A stretch of DNA of 64,000 bases from Molossus alvarezi (GCA_037176705.1 CM073898.1:23110488-23174487), one strand, 5' to 3'; shown: positions 10,818 to 23,700, counted from the stretch's first letter. Made by a program: numbers and translations. The notes: generated by a model from the sequence alone, not told the origin.

Positions 10818-11811
10818 ATGGCTAAAATGGGGAGACAAAAAAACAACACCCAAAGGAAATAAAAAGAGGAATCACTGGAAAAGAAACTACAGGAAATAGA
10901 AGAAAGCAACTTGACAGATTAAGAATTCAAAACAATGATTTTAAGGATGCTCAAACAATTTGGTGAGAACTACAAGCAACTTAATAAGAATTATAAAGAG
11001 CTCACTGGGAACTACATTAGTTTTTTTTAAAAAAAAAAAAGAGCTAGAAGCTATGCATATAAATCAAGAGGAAATAATGAATTGCATAGCTGTTATGAAA
11101 AATAACTTAGAAATGTTCAATAGTAGATTAGAAGAAGCTGAAGACTAAATCCACGACTTAGAAGACAAGGTAGAAAAAAACACTCAAATACAGCAGCAAA
11201 TGGGGAAAAAAAGTTTAAAAAGTAGGAGGAGAGTTTAAGGGAACTGTGGGACAATACAAAATGTAACAATATTCACATTATAAAGGTACTGGATGGAGAA
11301 TTAGAGAAAGGAATAGAGAATCTGTTTGAAGAAATAATGACCGAAAACTTCCCTAAACTGGTAAAGGAAAAAGTCACAAAAGTCCAGGAAACACAGAGAG
11401 TACCAAGCAAGATGAACCCCAGAAGACCCACAGCTAGACACATCATAATAAAAATGGCAAACATTAAAAACAAAGAAGAATCTTAAAGGAAGCAAGAGAG
11501 AGACAGAAAGTTACTTACAAGGGAATTCCCATTAGACCATCAGCTGATTTCTCAATAGAAACACTGCAGGCCAGAAGAAAGAGGCATGAAGTATACAAAA
11601 TAATACAAGGCAAGGGTCTAAATCCAAGACTACTCTATCCAGCAAGTCTATCATTCAAAATTGAAACAGAAATAAAGAGCTTCACAAAAAAAAAAAAAAA
11701 AAAGCTAAAGGAATTTACCACCACCAAACCAGCACTGCAAGAAATACTGAAGGGACTGTTGGAAGAAGAAGAAGAAACAGAGGGCGGTGGGGGGAGAGCT
11801 CAGGCATAAAA
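10818..11811 (+). pseudogene. L1 ORF1 remnant (RNA-binding chaperone ORF1p)
   Basis: ORF1p is the trimeric RNA-binding chaperone of the L1 ribonucleoprotein. The frame appears to start with ATGGCTAAAATGGGG at 10818 and hits a stop after about 12 codons. A Lys/Glu-rich coiled-coil-like part follows (roughly 10870-11230), including an open piece at 10960-11148 ending in 'NSRLEEAED'. The C-terminal RNA-binding part survives in patches: 'TARHIIIKMANIKNKEES' near 11430-11485 and 'PLLYPASLSFKIETEIK' near 11625-11680. An A run, a GAA run at about 11764-11775 and frameshifts interrupt it. It cannot encode a full ORF1p of the usual 300-370 residues. Confidence 0.8.
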
Positions 11812-11820
11812 TTAAAATAG

Positions 11821-14800
11821 CAACTAATAACTATCTATCAATAATTACCTTAAATGCTCCAATCAAAAGACATAGGGTAGCTGATTGGATAAGAAAGCAT
11901 GACCCACATATATGCTGTCTATAAGAGACCCACCTCACAACAATAGACACATAGAGGATGAAAGTGAAAGGATGGAAGAAAATTTTCCAAGCAAATGGAA
12001 GTGAAAACAAAAGCTGGTGTAGCAATACTCATATCCGAGAAGATAGACTTCAAAACGAGGGCCATAATAAGAGACAGACAAGGTCACTACATAATATTAA
12101 AAGGATCAATCTAACAAGAGGATATAACCCTGGTAAACATATACATACCAAACATGGGAGCAGCAAAATATATTTTAAAATTTTTGGAGGACTTCAAGAG
12201 GGAGATCAATAGCAATACGATCATAGTGGGTGACTTTAACACACCACTGACACCACTGGATAGATCTTCTAGACAAAAAAATTAACAAGGATATAGAGTC
12301 CTTACAAGACAAACTAGATCAGTTGGACTTCATTGATATTTAAAGGACATTTCATTCCAAAGCTGCAGAATACATTCTTCTCAAGTGTACATGGAACATT
12401 TTCAAAGATAGACCACATGTTAGGACACAAAGCAAGTCTCTAAATTCAAGAAGATTGAAATCATATCAAGCACCTTGTCAGGTCACAATAGCATGAAACT
12501 AGAACTCAAATACAATAAAAACACACAAAAACATTCAAACACTTGGATGCTAAATAGCATGATATTAAACAATGAATGGGTTACTAACGAGATCAAGGTA
12601 GAAATTAAAAACCTCCTGGAAACCAATGAAAATGAACACACAACAACACAAATCTATGGGACACAGCAAAAGCAGTCCTGAAAGGGAAGGTCATAGCACT
12701 ACATGCCCACCTCAAGAAACAAGAAAATTCCTAATTAACTTTCTAACCCTACAACTTAAAGAACTACAAAGTAAACAAAAAGAAAAATGCAAAGCTAATA
12801 GAAGAAAGAAAGGATAGAAAAGGTCAGAGCAGAAATAAACAACATAGAGACCAAAAAAAAAAAAAAAAAAAAAAAAACCAATTCAAAAGATCAATGAAAC
12901 AAAAAGCTGGTTCTTTGAAAAGATAAATAAGATCGATGGACCTTTAGCCAGACTCACCAAGAAACAAAAAGAGAGAAACCAAATAACAAAATCATAAATG
13001 AAAGAGGAGAAGTAACAACTGACACCACAGAAATAAAAAGGATCATCGAAACATACTATGAACAATTATACACCAACAAGTTGGACAATCTAGAAGAAAT
13101 GGACAAATTTCTAGAAATACACAGCCTTCCAAAATTAAACCAGGAAGAAATAGAAAACTTGACCAGACCAATAACAACTAAGGAAACTGAAGATGTATTA
13201 AGAAACTCCCAGCAAACAAAAGCCCAGCCTCGGACGGCTTCATGGGGGAGTTTTACCAAACATTCAAAGAAGATCTAAAACCCATTCTCCTCAAACTATT
13301 CCCAAAAATCCAAGAAGACAGAACACTTCCAAACTCATTTTATGAGGCCAGCATAATCCTAATTCCAAAACCAAATAAAGACACTACAAAAAAAGTAAAC
13401 TACAGACCAATATCCCTAATGAACACAGATGCCAAAATCCTGAACAAAATATTAGCAAATTGGATCCAGCAATACATCAAAGAAAATTATTCATCATGAC
13501 CAAGTGGGATTGTACCAAGGCTGGTATAATATTCGCAAATCAATAAAGCAATACACCACATAAACAAAATGGAAAAAAAAATTTTGATCATATCAATAGA
13601 TGCTGAAAAAGCATTTGACAAAATCCAGCAGCCATATCTGGAGAAAATGCTCAGCAATGTGGGAATAGAGGGATCATATCTCAACATAATAAAGGCCATA
13701 TATGAAAAACCTACAGCCAACATCATACTCAATGGGCAGAATCTAAAAGCATTTCCCTAAGAACAGGAACAAGACAAGAATGCCCACTTTTGCCACTCTT
13801 ATTTAACACAGTACTGAAGTCTTAGCCACAGCAATCAGACAGGAAGAAAAAAAATAAAAGGGATCCAAATTGGAACAGAGGAAGTGAAACTGTCATTATT
13901 TGCTGATGACATAATATTGTACATAGAAAACCCCAAAGACTCCATCAGAAATCTACTAGAGTTAATAAATGAATTTGGCAAAGTAGCAGAACACAAAATT
14001 AACGTCAAGAAATTGATGGCATTCTTATACACCAATAATGAACTCACAGAAGGAGAAACTAAAACAGCAATCCCATTTACCATCACAGCAAAAAAATTAA
14101 GATACATAGGAACAAATTTAACCAAAGAAGTAAAGGACATCTTCACAGAAAACTACAGGTCATTGAAAAAAGAAATAGAGGAAGATATAAAAAAGTGGAA
14201 GCACATACCTTGTTAGTGGATTGGAAGAATTAATATTAAAATGTCCATACTACCCAAAGCAATCTATAGATTCAATGCAATCCCCATCAAAATACCAATG
14301 ACATATTTCACAGAACTAGAACAAATACTTCAAAAGTTTATATGAAATCAAAAAAGACCCCAAACAGCAATCTTGGAAAAAAAGAACACGGTAGGAGGGA
14401 TCACATTACCAGATATCAGGTTATACTACAAAGCCACTGTGATCAAAGCAGTCTGGTACTGGCACAAGAACAAACAGATAGATCAGTGGAACAGAACGGA
14501 GAACCCAGAAATTGACCCAAGACAATATGCCCAATTAATATTTGACAGAGGTGGAAAAAGCATACAGTGGAGTAAAGACAGCCTCTTTAATAAATGGTGT
14601 TGGGAAAATTGGACAGCTACATGCAAAAAAATGAAGCCAGACCATCAACTTATACCATACACAAGAATAAACTCAAAATAGATAAAAGACTTAAATGTAA
14701 TTTGGGAATCCATCAAAATTCTAGAAGAAAATGTAGGCAACAAAATTTCAGACATCATACGCAACAGAATTTTCAGATACCACACCTAAGGCAAGAGAAA

Positions 14801-15621
14801 CAAAGGAAAAAAAAAAAAATGAACACATGGGACTACATCAAACTAAAAGCTTTTGCACAGCAAAAGGAACAATCATCAAAATGGAAAGGGAACCCACCAT
14901 ATGGGAAACCATAATTGCCAATGATACATCAGATAAGGGATTAATTTCCAAAATATATGGAGTACTCATACAACGCAACAAAAGGAAGACAAAGAACCCA
15001 ATTAAAAATTGGGCAGAGGACCTAAATAGACACCTCTCCAAAAAGGACATACAAATGGCTAAGAGACATATGAAAAAATGCTCATGTCACTAATCGTGAC
15101 AGAGATGCAAATTAAAACAACAATGAGGTATCACCTCACACTTTTCAGAATGGCTGCCATCAACAAATCATCAAACAACAAGTGTTGGCGAGGGTGTGGA
15201 GAAAAGGGGTTTCTAGTACACTGCTGGTGGGAATGCAGACTGGTGCAACCACTGTGGAAAACACTATGGTGTTACCTCAAACAATTAAAAATTGAACTGC
15301 CATTTGACCCAGTGATCCCACTTCTAGGAATATACCCTAGGAAGCCTGAAATACCAATCAGAAAGAACATATGTACCCCCATGTTCATAGCAGCACTATT
15401 TACAATAGCTATGATCTGGAAACAGCCCAAGTGTCCATCAGTAGATGAGTGGATAAAAAAAAAAGCAGTGGTACATGTGCACAATGGAGTACTATGCAGC
15501 TGTAAGAAAGAAAGATCTTATAATTTGAGACGACATGGAGGGACCTGGAGAGTATTATGCTAAGCGAAACACGCCAAGCAAAGACAAATATCACATGATC
15601 TCACTTATTTGTGGAATATAA
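11821..15621 (+). pseudogene. L1 ORF2 remnant (endonuclease / reverse transcriptase)
   Basis: ORF2p nicks target DNA and reverse-transcribes L1 RNA in the nucleus. The usual ATG before AINKY is mutated (sequence reads TAGCAACTAATAAC). The endonuclease part is frameshifted, and its catalytic SDHN motif reads SGHN near 12480, so the Asp is lost. The reverse transcriptase part keeps '[17 protein letters not shown]' (about 13335) and the catalytic FADD box at about 13900 ('[17 protein letters not shown]'). The C-terminal zinc-knuckle-like CX3CX7HX4C is intact near 15183-15238 ([18 protein letters not shown]). The natural stop is TAA at 15619-15621. There are at least eight frame breaks, so it is not functional. 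Confidence 0.93.
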
Positions 15622-15866
15622 TGAACTAAATAAACTGATGAACAAAATTGACCCAGAGACATAGAGGTAAGATACAGACTTACAAACCCCAGTAGAGGGG
15701 ATTTGGCGGGGGGAGAGATAAACCACAGATCTTCTATGCATGTATGCATAACCAATGGACATAGACAACAAAACTGGGGAAGGGTTGGGGGGGATGAGGA
15801 GAAGGGTGTCAATGGGGGAAAAATATCTAACAAAAACAAATTAATAAAAATAATTAAAAAAAAAAA
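15622..15866 (+). repeat. L1 copy A 3' UTR and A tail
   Basis: A G/A-rich 3' UTR with 'GATAAACCACAGA..', 'CAATGGACATAGACAACAAA' and AATTAATAAAAATAATTAAAAA. It is the same 3' UTR type as copies B, C and E, which defines one lineage-specific L1 family. Confidence 0.85.
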
Positions 15867-17394
15867 CTTGTATAAAATAAATGTCTTGTAAACTGAACCC
15901 TACTTTGAATGTATTTAAGTCCATTTTAAGTGGCTATACTTAAAGCTGGTAAAAAGAATCTACACTTGTTAATGCAAAGTTGTCAACACAGCAGATGCCC
16001 AATCATCATTCTTGTGTGATTGACGTTCTCCCTCTCTTGCCCCCATCAAAGAAACCTTTTAATTTGTTGGATTTTTGGTTGTTGTTTTCCTAATTTCCAG
16101 TGCTAGTACTGGGTTTTCCTAAGATAGGGCATGCCTACAGATGTCTTGAACAGCTGAATTTTCCAGTTGCCTTAACAGTACATTTCCCAATATTGCCCTG
16201 AAGGCATTTTGTGTTTCTGTTCCCTTTACCTTTGCTGGTTTTCCTCTGGTAAACTAACATTTTTCAAGCACTCTTTTTTAAATTCACTTGAAAATTCTGA
16301 CTCCACTTCGAATTTTCCTGCTTCTCTTTAAACTTGAGTCAGGCTGTCAACACCACTTATTGAAAGCCTGCTGTGAACACAGAAAAGGAATCAAGGCAAT
16401 ATTTTCTCTCCTTAGAGAATGTAAAATCTACTTGGTGAGATAGAACATACATCCCCATTAAAAGCATCTGAAATATCCCCAAAATAGCCTGAAATAAGCA
16501 TGCATAAATTCAGCATAACCCTTACATGAATTCTGAAAGATTTCAACGTTGTTTAGTACTAAGCAAGATTGATTAAGAAATTTCTTCTAAATGAGCCTCA
16601 AGCCCATTAGACATCATGCCTCTTTTTATAACAAATATTTTATAAATCTTTACCCTCCTGAAATAAAATTAATAGGTGATAAAACTTACAATACACATTG
16701 TTTCAAAAAATTAATATGATACCTTAACGACAACATAAAGGTCAGTTAAACAAAAATAGTTTATAATCAAATAATATGTGTGTCAAACTATAACTGATTA
16801 GGCACATGTACACGTGAAGACAACATGAGGTAGAGTCAGATGATGAACCTGTGAGAATCACAAATGGGTTAATGACTTAAAAATCAGGAGAGTCATGGCT
16901 CTCAGAAGTGTGCCAGGGAGGTGACTGACTCTTGGTCAAGTTCCAAATGAAAACAAATATTCCCTTGGTTTATATGTGGGTTACACTCATGAAAAAATTC
17001 AGGGTGTATTAGAACTTTACAAAAGCATTTTTTTCCCTGTGTGTAAAAAGGTTAAATTAGAAACAGGCTCTTTATTCACATAAAGGACCAGTGGCTATTC
17101 AAACATGGTGAGTATTTGGAACAATTCTTTATGGTAAAAGATTGTCCTAACATTGAAAGATGTCTAATATCTTCCTGTTTACTACCACATCCAATCATGT
17201 GACCACTAAAGGTGTCTCTACATATTTACCAAACAATCCCTTGGGGTGGCACTACCTCTGCTGAGAATAATTGGAAGTAGAAAAGAGAACAGATCTTCAA
17301 TGAGAAATGGGCCAAACATTTCAACATCCTTTCCTTTCTATCCTCTTGGTTCCTAAACCTTATTTGTGTCAAAACCATATGGAGAAAATTCTGA
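15867..17394. other. Unassigned stretch
   Basis: No gene or clear repeat. Around 16340-16450 the 'TTATTGAAAGCCTGCTGTGAACAC' sequence resembles a widespread old mammalian interspersed repeat that I cannot name safely. Confidence 0.4.
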
Positions 17395-17640
17395 TTTATC
17401 ACTTAACACATATTTATATGTGCCTGAAATTATTATAAACACTGTACAAATATTACCTCACTTAATTCACTTAACAACCCATTAAGGTAGTCACTATTAT
17501 TATACAGATTGCAGTTTAAGAAACTGGGACACTGAGAGATTAAATGATTTACCCAGGTCACTCAGTTAATAAATATAGAAGCCAAGATTCAAATATAGGA
17601 GTTTGGTTTCAGGATAAATGGTAAGCACTACACTATGCAG
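17395..17640 (-). repeat. MIR SINE, antisense
   Basis: 'ACTATTATTATACAGATTGCAGTTTAAGAAACTGGGACACTGAGAG', 'TTACCCAGGTCACTCAG', 'AATAAATATAGAAGCCAAGATTCAAA' and 'AAGCACTACACTATGC' give the whole antisense MIR in order, including the 'tagtgcttaaccactatgc' end. Diverged but nearly complete. Confidence 0.8.
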
Positions 17641-18107
17641 TAGACATATAGATGCCATCCCTGATCATTTTGATTCAGCAAATCTGGGATGAGGACAGAG
17701 AAATCTGCATACATTTGAATAAGACTTTCACATGTAGTGAGAAGGGCACTGACTGCTGTTTGGGAACCACAGCACTATCCCACAGCTCCATTGGGAGTGA
17801 CAGGAAGCAGACAAATGTTTAGAGTGGACTCTCTGTGTTAGAGTATAATAAGACAGCCAGGAAGAACAGAGGGTGGAAGACTATTCATGCAGAACCTTGA
17901 AGGCCAACCTAGTACAGATGACTTTTATAAAATGGTCTATAGGGAAGTATATATTGTTCACTAGAATAAAATATATTGAAAGCACAGCATCCGAGGAAGA
18001 CTATAAATAACATTAATAAACATAAAAATGTTGTAAGTATAATGCATTCAGCAAACACATAAAGAAAATAAATTTGAAGCTGGAGGAAGCTCATTAGGTT
18101 ATTCAAG
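17641..18107. other. Unassigned stretch
   Basis: Contains 'GCAGAACCTTGAAGGCC' near 17890, which looks like part of an old interspersed repeat I cannot identify. No coding signal. Confidence 0.4.
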
Positions 18108-18186
18108 GTGGGGCAAAAGTAGGTTTACGGTTGTGAGTACATGAAACACAGTTCAGTCTTATTATTTATTAATTACAGTATTATTT
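18108..18186 (+). mobile_element. Half of a mariner-like MITE (candidate)
   Basis: GGTGGGGCAAAAGTAGGTTTACGGTTGTGAGTAC.. resembles the terminal inverted repeat of a non-autonomous mariner element, and the AT-rich 'TTATTATTTATTAATTACAGTATT' looks like its centre. The complementary right arm (which should read ..CTACTTTTGCCC..) is absent; the sequence runs into an L1 3' end. The family assignment is from memory of the TIR motif only. Confidence 0.4.
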
Positions 18187-18194
18187 GTCTTATA

Positions 18195-18565
18195 TTTATT
18201 GTTTTTTACTGCATGCTATCACTTAGATGTTGAATCTAAAAATGCTGAACTCATAAAAATAGAGAGCAAAATGGTAATCAACAGGGGCTAGGGAGTAGAG
18301 AATTGGGGAAATTTTTAAGGGTACAAACTTGCAACTAGTAGATACATAGGTCTTGGAGATCTAATGCACATCATAGTGTTGGAGACAACAATACTGGATT
18401 GTAAACTTCAAGTTGCTAAGAGACTAGATCTTAACTGTTTTCACCATAAAAAATGATAATTATGTTAACAGGGAAAGAGGTGTTAGCTAATGTTACCATA
18501 TACTGTCAAACAACACTGTACACCTTACATTTACACAATATTATATGTCAATTATATCTTAGTTT
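18195..18565 (+). repeat. Ancient L1 (L1M-type) 3' UTR
   Basis: 'TTGAATCTAAAAATGCTGAACTCAT', 'AGAGAGCAAAATGGTAATCAACAGGGGCTAGGG', 'CACTGTACACCTTACATTTACACAATATTATATGTCAATTATATC' are the hallmark segments of an old L1 3' end in the right order. Confidence 0.75.
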
Positions 18566-18569
18566 TTTA

Positions 18570-19440
18570 GAAAGACTTTCTTGTACACTGTTGATGGGAA
18601 TGCAGACTGGTGTAGCCACTGTGGAAGACAGTATAGAGTTTCCTCAAATAATTAAAAATGGGCCTGACTAGTGTGGCTCAGTGGTTGAGCATTGACCCAT
18701 GCACCAAGAGATCACCAGGTAGATTCCTGGTCAGGGCACATGCCCAGTTTGTGGGCCAAATCCCCAGTTGGGGGCATGCAGGAGGCAGCCAATCAGTGCT
18801 CTTTCTCATTGTTTCTATCTCTGTCTCCCCCTCTCTTCCTCCCTCTCCAAATTCAATAAAGAAAAAAAAAGTTTTTTTAAATAAAAATGGAACTGCTTTT
18901 TGACCCAGCAATCCCACTTCTGGGAATATATCCTAAGAATCCCCTTGTTTACAATAGCCAAGAGCTGGAGATCGTCCAAGTGCCCATCAGTAGATAAATG
19001 GATAAAAAAGCTGTGGTACATTTAGACAATGAAATACTATGTGGTGGTAAAAAAGGAGGAACTCTTGTCTTTTGTGACAGTATGGAGAGTGTTATGCTAA
19101 GTGAAATAAATCAGTCAGAGAATGACAAATACCATATAATCTCACTTATATGTGGAATCTAATGAACAAAATAAACTGACAAGCAAAATAGAAACAAAGG
19201 ATAATACATGGAACAGACCGACAGCTAACAGAGTGAATGGGGAGGGGAGAGAGAATGAAAGAAGGTGAAGGGATTTGCCAAAGAACATGTATGCATAACC
19301 CATAGACATAGACAATAGTGTGCTGATGTCCAAAGGGAAGGGATGGCTGGGGACTGGGTAAAAGTGGACAGATGTGGGGGAAATGGAGACATCTGTATAG
19401 TGTCAACAATAAAAATTAAGTTAAAAATTAAAATTAAAAT
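18570..19440 (+). repeat. L1 3' fragment split by a Ves SINE
   Basis: ORF2 C-terminal codons ('CTTGTACACTGTTGATGGGAATGCAGACTGGTG', later 'GACCCAGCAATCCCACTTCTGGGAATATATCC') lead to a 3' UTR ending 'GGAGACATCTGTATAGTGTCAACAATAAAAATTAAG'. The 3' end differs from copies A/B/C/E and matches the fragment at 56.9-57.2 kb, so it is an older subfamily. A Ves at 18662-18882 interrupts it, which dates the SINE as younger. Confidence 0.85.
18662..18882 (+). repeat. Ves SINE (short-tail type) inserted in L1
   Basis: The head is GCCTGACTAGTGTGGCTCAGTGGTTGAGC, then 'CATGCACCAAGAGATC', 'GGCATGCAGGAGGCAGCCAATC', a CT-rich middle, and a tail AATTCAATAAAGAAAAAAAAA. The duplication AAAAATGG lies at 18654-18661 and 18883-18890, and the L1 reading continues on both sides (ATTAAAAATGG / GGAACTGC). 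Confidence 0.9.
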
Positions 19441-20626
19441 ATTTTCAAATTGGGGGAAAAAAGGTTCTACAAACTATGGCTTACCACATGTTTTTGTGAG
19501 GCCTGTAAACTAAGAATGATTTTTATATTTTTAAGTATTAGAAAAAAAATCAGAAGAATATTGTTTTGTGCCACTTGAAAACTATATGAAATTCAATTCC
19601 AGTATCCATAAAGTTCTACTGTAAATACAGATTTTTTAAAAAATTATTTCTTGTGAATCATACTTCCTTAGGGTGAGTGGTTTTAAAGTCACCAAAATCA
19701 ACAAATTAAAAACAAACATATTATCACAGACTGAATATCTCAGTTTCCAAACAACTGATGATACAAATTTATTATGTACCAATTACCATTAAGCAATATG
19801 TTCTTATTATGAGAGACAGCTATGTAAAAAGACAAATGTTAGCATCCATGTAAAGAAATGTCATTAGAGTAACATCTTCAGATACAAATTTAGATATAAC
19901 ATGTCCATTAAGAGGACATCAAGAGTACACTAGGAGGGTTTGGGGTAATGATTGTTATTTTCTCCATTTGCAACTTAACAATTACTTCACTAATCAATCC
20001 CATTGGTCTTGTCTACTAGCTAACTAATTCAGACTTTTCCCATCACAGAAATCCACAAAAATATCATTTGGGAATTAAGTTCAATTGTTCAAGATTAATT
20101 CTCCTTTTTTCTTTATTGTTATTATTTTGTATTCTTACTTATGATTTATATTTTAAGTAATAATCTCTGATAATTTAACCTATTTTGCCCACGCCTATAT
20201 GCATAATGTAGAGGAAAAGAAAGAAAGAAAAGCAATCGTATCCTCTAACTAGCTGTTGAATAGCTTTCATTTATGAGGCTTACAAACCAATCAGGTAATT
20301 GCAGGATCATGGATGGATAAGCACTGGGAGCTACAAAGTACCTGTGAGAGCATTAAATCTGGAGACCACAAAACCAACATCGAAGGATCAAACAGATAAT
20401 GAAGCAGAACTCTGTCTCAATAGTAGTAGTCAGGAGGGTGACCAACAAGAAAGTACACAGAGAGCAATTGTCATCCTGTTCCAGCATATATTCGTGTAAT
20501 TGTGCCAGCCCACTATTAGCAAATATGCTGACTTTTGGAATTTTTATCAAATAATTGTTTGAAATGTGTATATATTGTTTTGTTTTGTTTTGACCTTTCC
20601 TAGTTTTTTTAAAATTTATCAAAATG
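19441..20626. other. Unassigned stretch
   Basis: AT-rich DNA with no gene or recognisable repeat. A TTTTG repeat lies at about 20577-20592, just upstream of the U6-L1 insertion. Confidence 0.45.
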
Positions 20627-20635
20627 ACTGATAGT
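20627..20635 (+). repeat. Left target-site duplication of the U6-L1 chimera
   Basis: ACTGATAGT is repeated exactly at 24789-24797. The duplication may originally have been up to about 15 bp (AAAATGACTGATAGT), with the A-rich part blurred by the tail. Confidence 0.85.
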
Positions 20636-20742
20636 GTGCTCACTTTGGCAGCACATATACTAAAATTGGAAGGATACAGAAAAGATTAGCATGGCCCCTG
20701 CGCAAGGATGATATGCAAATTCGTGAAGCACTCCATATTTTT
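20636..20742 (+). ncRNA. U6 snRNA retrocopy (5' part of a U6-L1 chimera)
   Basis: The 107 nt match U6 spliceosomal RNA end to end: 5' GTGCTCACTTTGGCAGCACA stem-loop, ATATACTAAAATTGGAA, the ACAGAAAAGATTAGCATGG box region (canonical ACAGAGA reads ACAGAAA), CCCCTGCGCAAGGATGA, CAAATTCGTGAAGC and the 3' terminal CCATATTTTT. I count about 8 differences from the canonical mammalian U6, several of CpG-decay type. U6 forms the catalytic core of the spliceosome with U2 and is made by pol III from an external promoter. No PSE or TATA element is seen upstream and the ACAGAGA box is mutated, so this is a pseudogene. It is fused, with no spacer, to L1 sequence at 20743, and one duplication (20627-20635 / 24789-24797) surrounds both parts, so the two were inserted together. 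Confidence 0.96.
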
Positions 20743-20788
20743 ATTAGTAGAAGAAATAGGAAGAAAAATAGAACCACACTAGAGAAAA

Positions 20789-23700
20789 ATGGCAATAAAT
20801 AAGTATATATCAATTATCACCTTAAATGTAAATGGATTGAATATTCCAATAAAAGACACAGTAGCTGATTGGATAAGAAAGCATAACTCATATATATGTT
20901 GTTTACAAGAGACCCAGCTCAAAACAAAAGGCTCACATAGGTTGAAACTGAAGGGATGGAAAAAAAATCTTCCAAGCAAACAGAAAGGAAAAAAAAGCTG
21001 GGGTAGCAATACTCATATCTGATAAAATAGATTTCAAAATGAAGGCCATAACTAGAGACAAAGAAGGTCACTACATAATATTGAAAGGATCTATCCAACA
21101 GGAAGATATAACCTTGGTAAACATATATGCACCCAATATAGGAGCACTAAAATATATTAAAAATCTTCCGGTGGACTTCAAGGAAGAAATCAACAGCAAT
21201 ACAATCATAGCAGGGGACTTCATCACCCTGTTGACATCACTGGATAGATCCTCTAGAGAAAAAATTAATAAGCAAACAGAGACTCTAAATGAAGCACTAG
21301 ACCAAATGGATTTAATAGAAATCTACTGAGAATTACACCCCAAAACTAGAGAATTTACATTCTTCTCAAGTGCACATGGGACATTCTCAAAGATAGACCA
21401 CATGATAGGACACAAACTAAGTCTCTACAAGTTCAAAAAGACTGAAATCATATCAAGCACCTTCTCAGATCACAATGGCATGAAAATAGAAATCAATTGC
21501 AACACGAACATGCAAAGACATTTGAAAACATGGAGGCTAAATAGCATGTTATTAAACAATGAATGGGTTACCAAGGAGATCAAGGAAGAAATTAAAAACT
21601 TCCTGGAAACCAATGAAAACGAACACACAACAACACAAAATCTATGGGATGCAGCGAAAGCAGTTCTGAGAGGGAAGGTCATAGGACTACAGGCCTACCT
21701 CAAAAAACAAGAAACATCTCTAATAAACTATCTAACCTCACAACTTCAAGAACTAGAAAGCAAACAAAAAGAAAACCCCAGAGCAAGTAGAAGGAAGGAA
21801 ATAGTAAAGATCAGAGCAGAAATAAATGACATAGAGTCCAAAAAAAAAACAATTCAAAGGATCAGTGAAACAAAGAACTGGTTTTTCTAAAAGATAAGCA
21901 AGATTGATGGACCCTTAGCTAGACTCACCAAGAAACAAAGAGACAGAACCCAAATACACAAAATCAGGAATGAAAGAGGAGAAGTAACAACTGACACCAC
22001 AGAAATACAAAGAAATGTTAACAAATACTATGAACAATTATACGGCAACAAATTCAACATTTTAAGCAAATTAGACAAATTTCTAAAAATACATAATCTC
22101 CCAAAACTGGACCTAGAAGAGATAGAAAACTTGAACAGACCAATAACAACTAAGGAAATTGAAGATGTAATCAAGACTTTCCCAGCAAAAAAAGCCCAGA
22201 CCTGGACAGCATCATGGGAGAATTTTACCAAACATTCAAAGAAGAACTAATACCCATTCTCCTCAAACTATTTCAAAAGATTCAAGAAGAAGGAAGACTT
22301 CCAAACTCGTTTTATGAGGCCAGCATAATTCTAATTCCAAAACTATAAAAAGACACTACAAAGAAAGAAAACTACAGGCCAATATCCCTGATGAACACAG
22401 ATGCCAAAATCATGAGCAAAATACTAGCAAATCAGATCCAGCAATACATCAAAAAAATTATTCACCATGACCAAGTGGGATTCATCCCAGGGATGCAAGG
22501 CTGGTACAATATTCATAAATCAATAAATGTGATACACCACATAAATAAAATGAAAGATAAAAATCATATGATCATATCAATAAATGCCAAAAAAAGGCTT
22601 CAACAAAATCCAGCATCCATTTATGATAAAAATGCTCAGCAATGTGGGAATAAAGGGATCATATCTCAACATAATAAAGGCCATATATGAAAGACCTACA
22701 GCCAACATCATACTCAATGGGCAGAATCTAAAAGCATTTCCCTTAAGAACAGGAACAAGACAAGGATGCCCACTTCTGCCACTCTTATTTAACATCGTAC
22801 TGGAAGTCTTAGCCACAGCAATTAGACAGGAATTAAAAATAAAAGGAATCCAAATTGGAGAGGAGAAAGTGAAACTGTGATTATTTGCAGATGACATGAT
22901 ATTACATATAGAAAACCCCAGAGACTCCATCAAAAATTTACTAGACTTAATAAGTGAATTTGGCAAAGTAGCAGGATACAAAACCAATGATGAACTCACA
23001 GAAAGAGAAACTAAAAAAGCAATTCCATTAACCATCACAGCAAAAAAATTAAGATACCTAGGAATAAATTTAACCTAAGAAGTAAAGGACCTATTTGCAT
23101 AACATTGAAAAAAGAAATAGAGGAAGATACAAAAAAGTGGAAGCACATACCTTGTTTATAGATAGGAAGAATTAACATCATTTAAATGTCCATATTACCC
23201 AAAGCAATCTATAGATTCAATGCAATCCCCATCAAAATACCAATGACATATTTCACAGAACTAGAACAAATACTTCAAAAGTTTATATGGAACCAAAAAA
23301 GACCCTGAATAGCCACAGCAATCTTGAAAAAAAAAGGACAAAGTAGGTAGGATCACAATACCAGATATCAGGTTATATTACAAGGCTACTGTAATCAAAA
23401 CAGCCTGGTACTGGCACAAGAACAGGCACATAGACCAGTGGAACAGAACAGAGAACGTGGAAGTTGACCCAAGACAATATGCTCAATTAATATTTGACAA
23501 TGGTTGCAGGAGCATACAGTGGAGTCAAGACCACCTCTTCAATAAATGATCCTGGGAAAACTGCACAGCTACATGCAAAAAAAATGAAACTAGATCATAC
23601 ACAAGAATAAACTCACAATGAATAAAAGACTTAAATGTGACTTGTGAATCCATAAAAATCCTAGAAGAAAATGTAGGCAACAAAATTTCAGACATCATAC

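Larger units (their letters stand above)
10800..15866 (+). mobile_element. LINE-1 copy A, near full-length, decayed
   Basis: A sense L1 about 5.1 kb long containing an ORF1 region, an ORF2 region and a 3' UTR ending in AATTAATAAAAATAATTAAAAA. It lacks most or all of the GC-rich 5' UTR seen in copy C. The start is approximate and no convincing target-site duplication was found. Many stops and frameshifts and several A-run expansions (11031-11041, 11686-11702, about 12855-12877) mark it as an old, dead copy. Confidence 0.93.

Noticed and set aside
20636..20742. U6 copy as a functional snRNA gene
   Set aside because: It has several substitutions including the ACAGAGA box, no visible external pol III promoter upstream, and the structure of an L1-mediated insertion.
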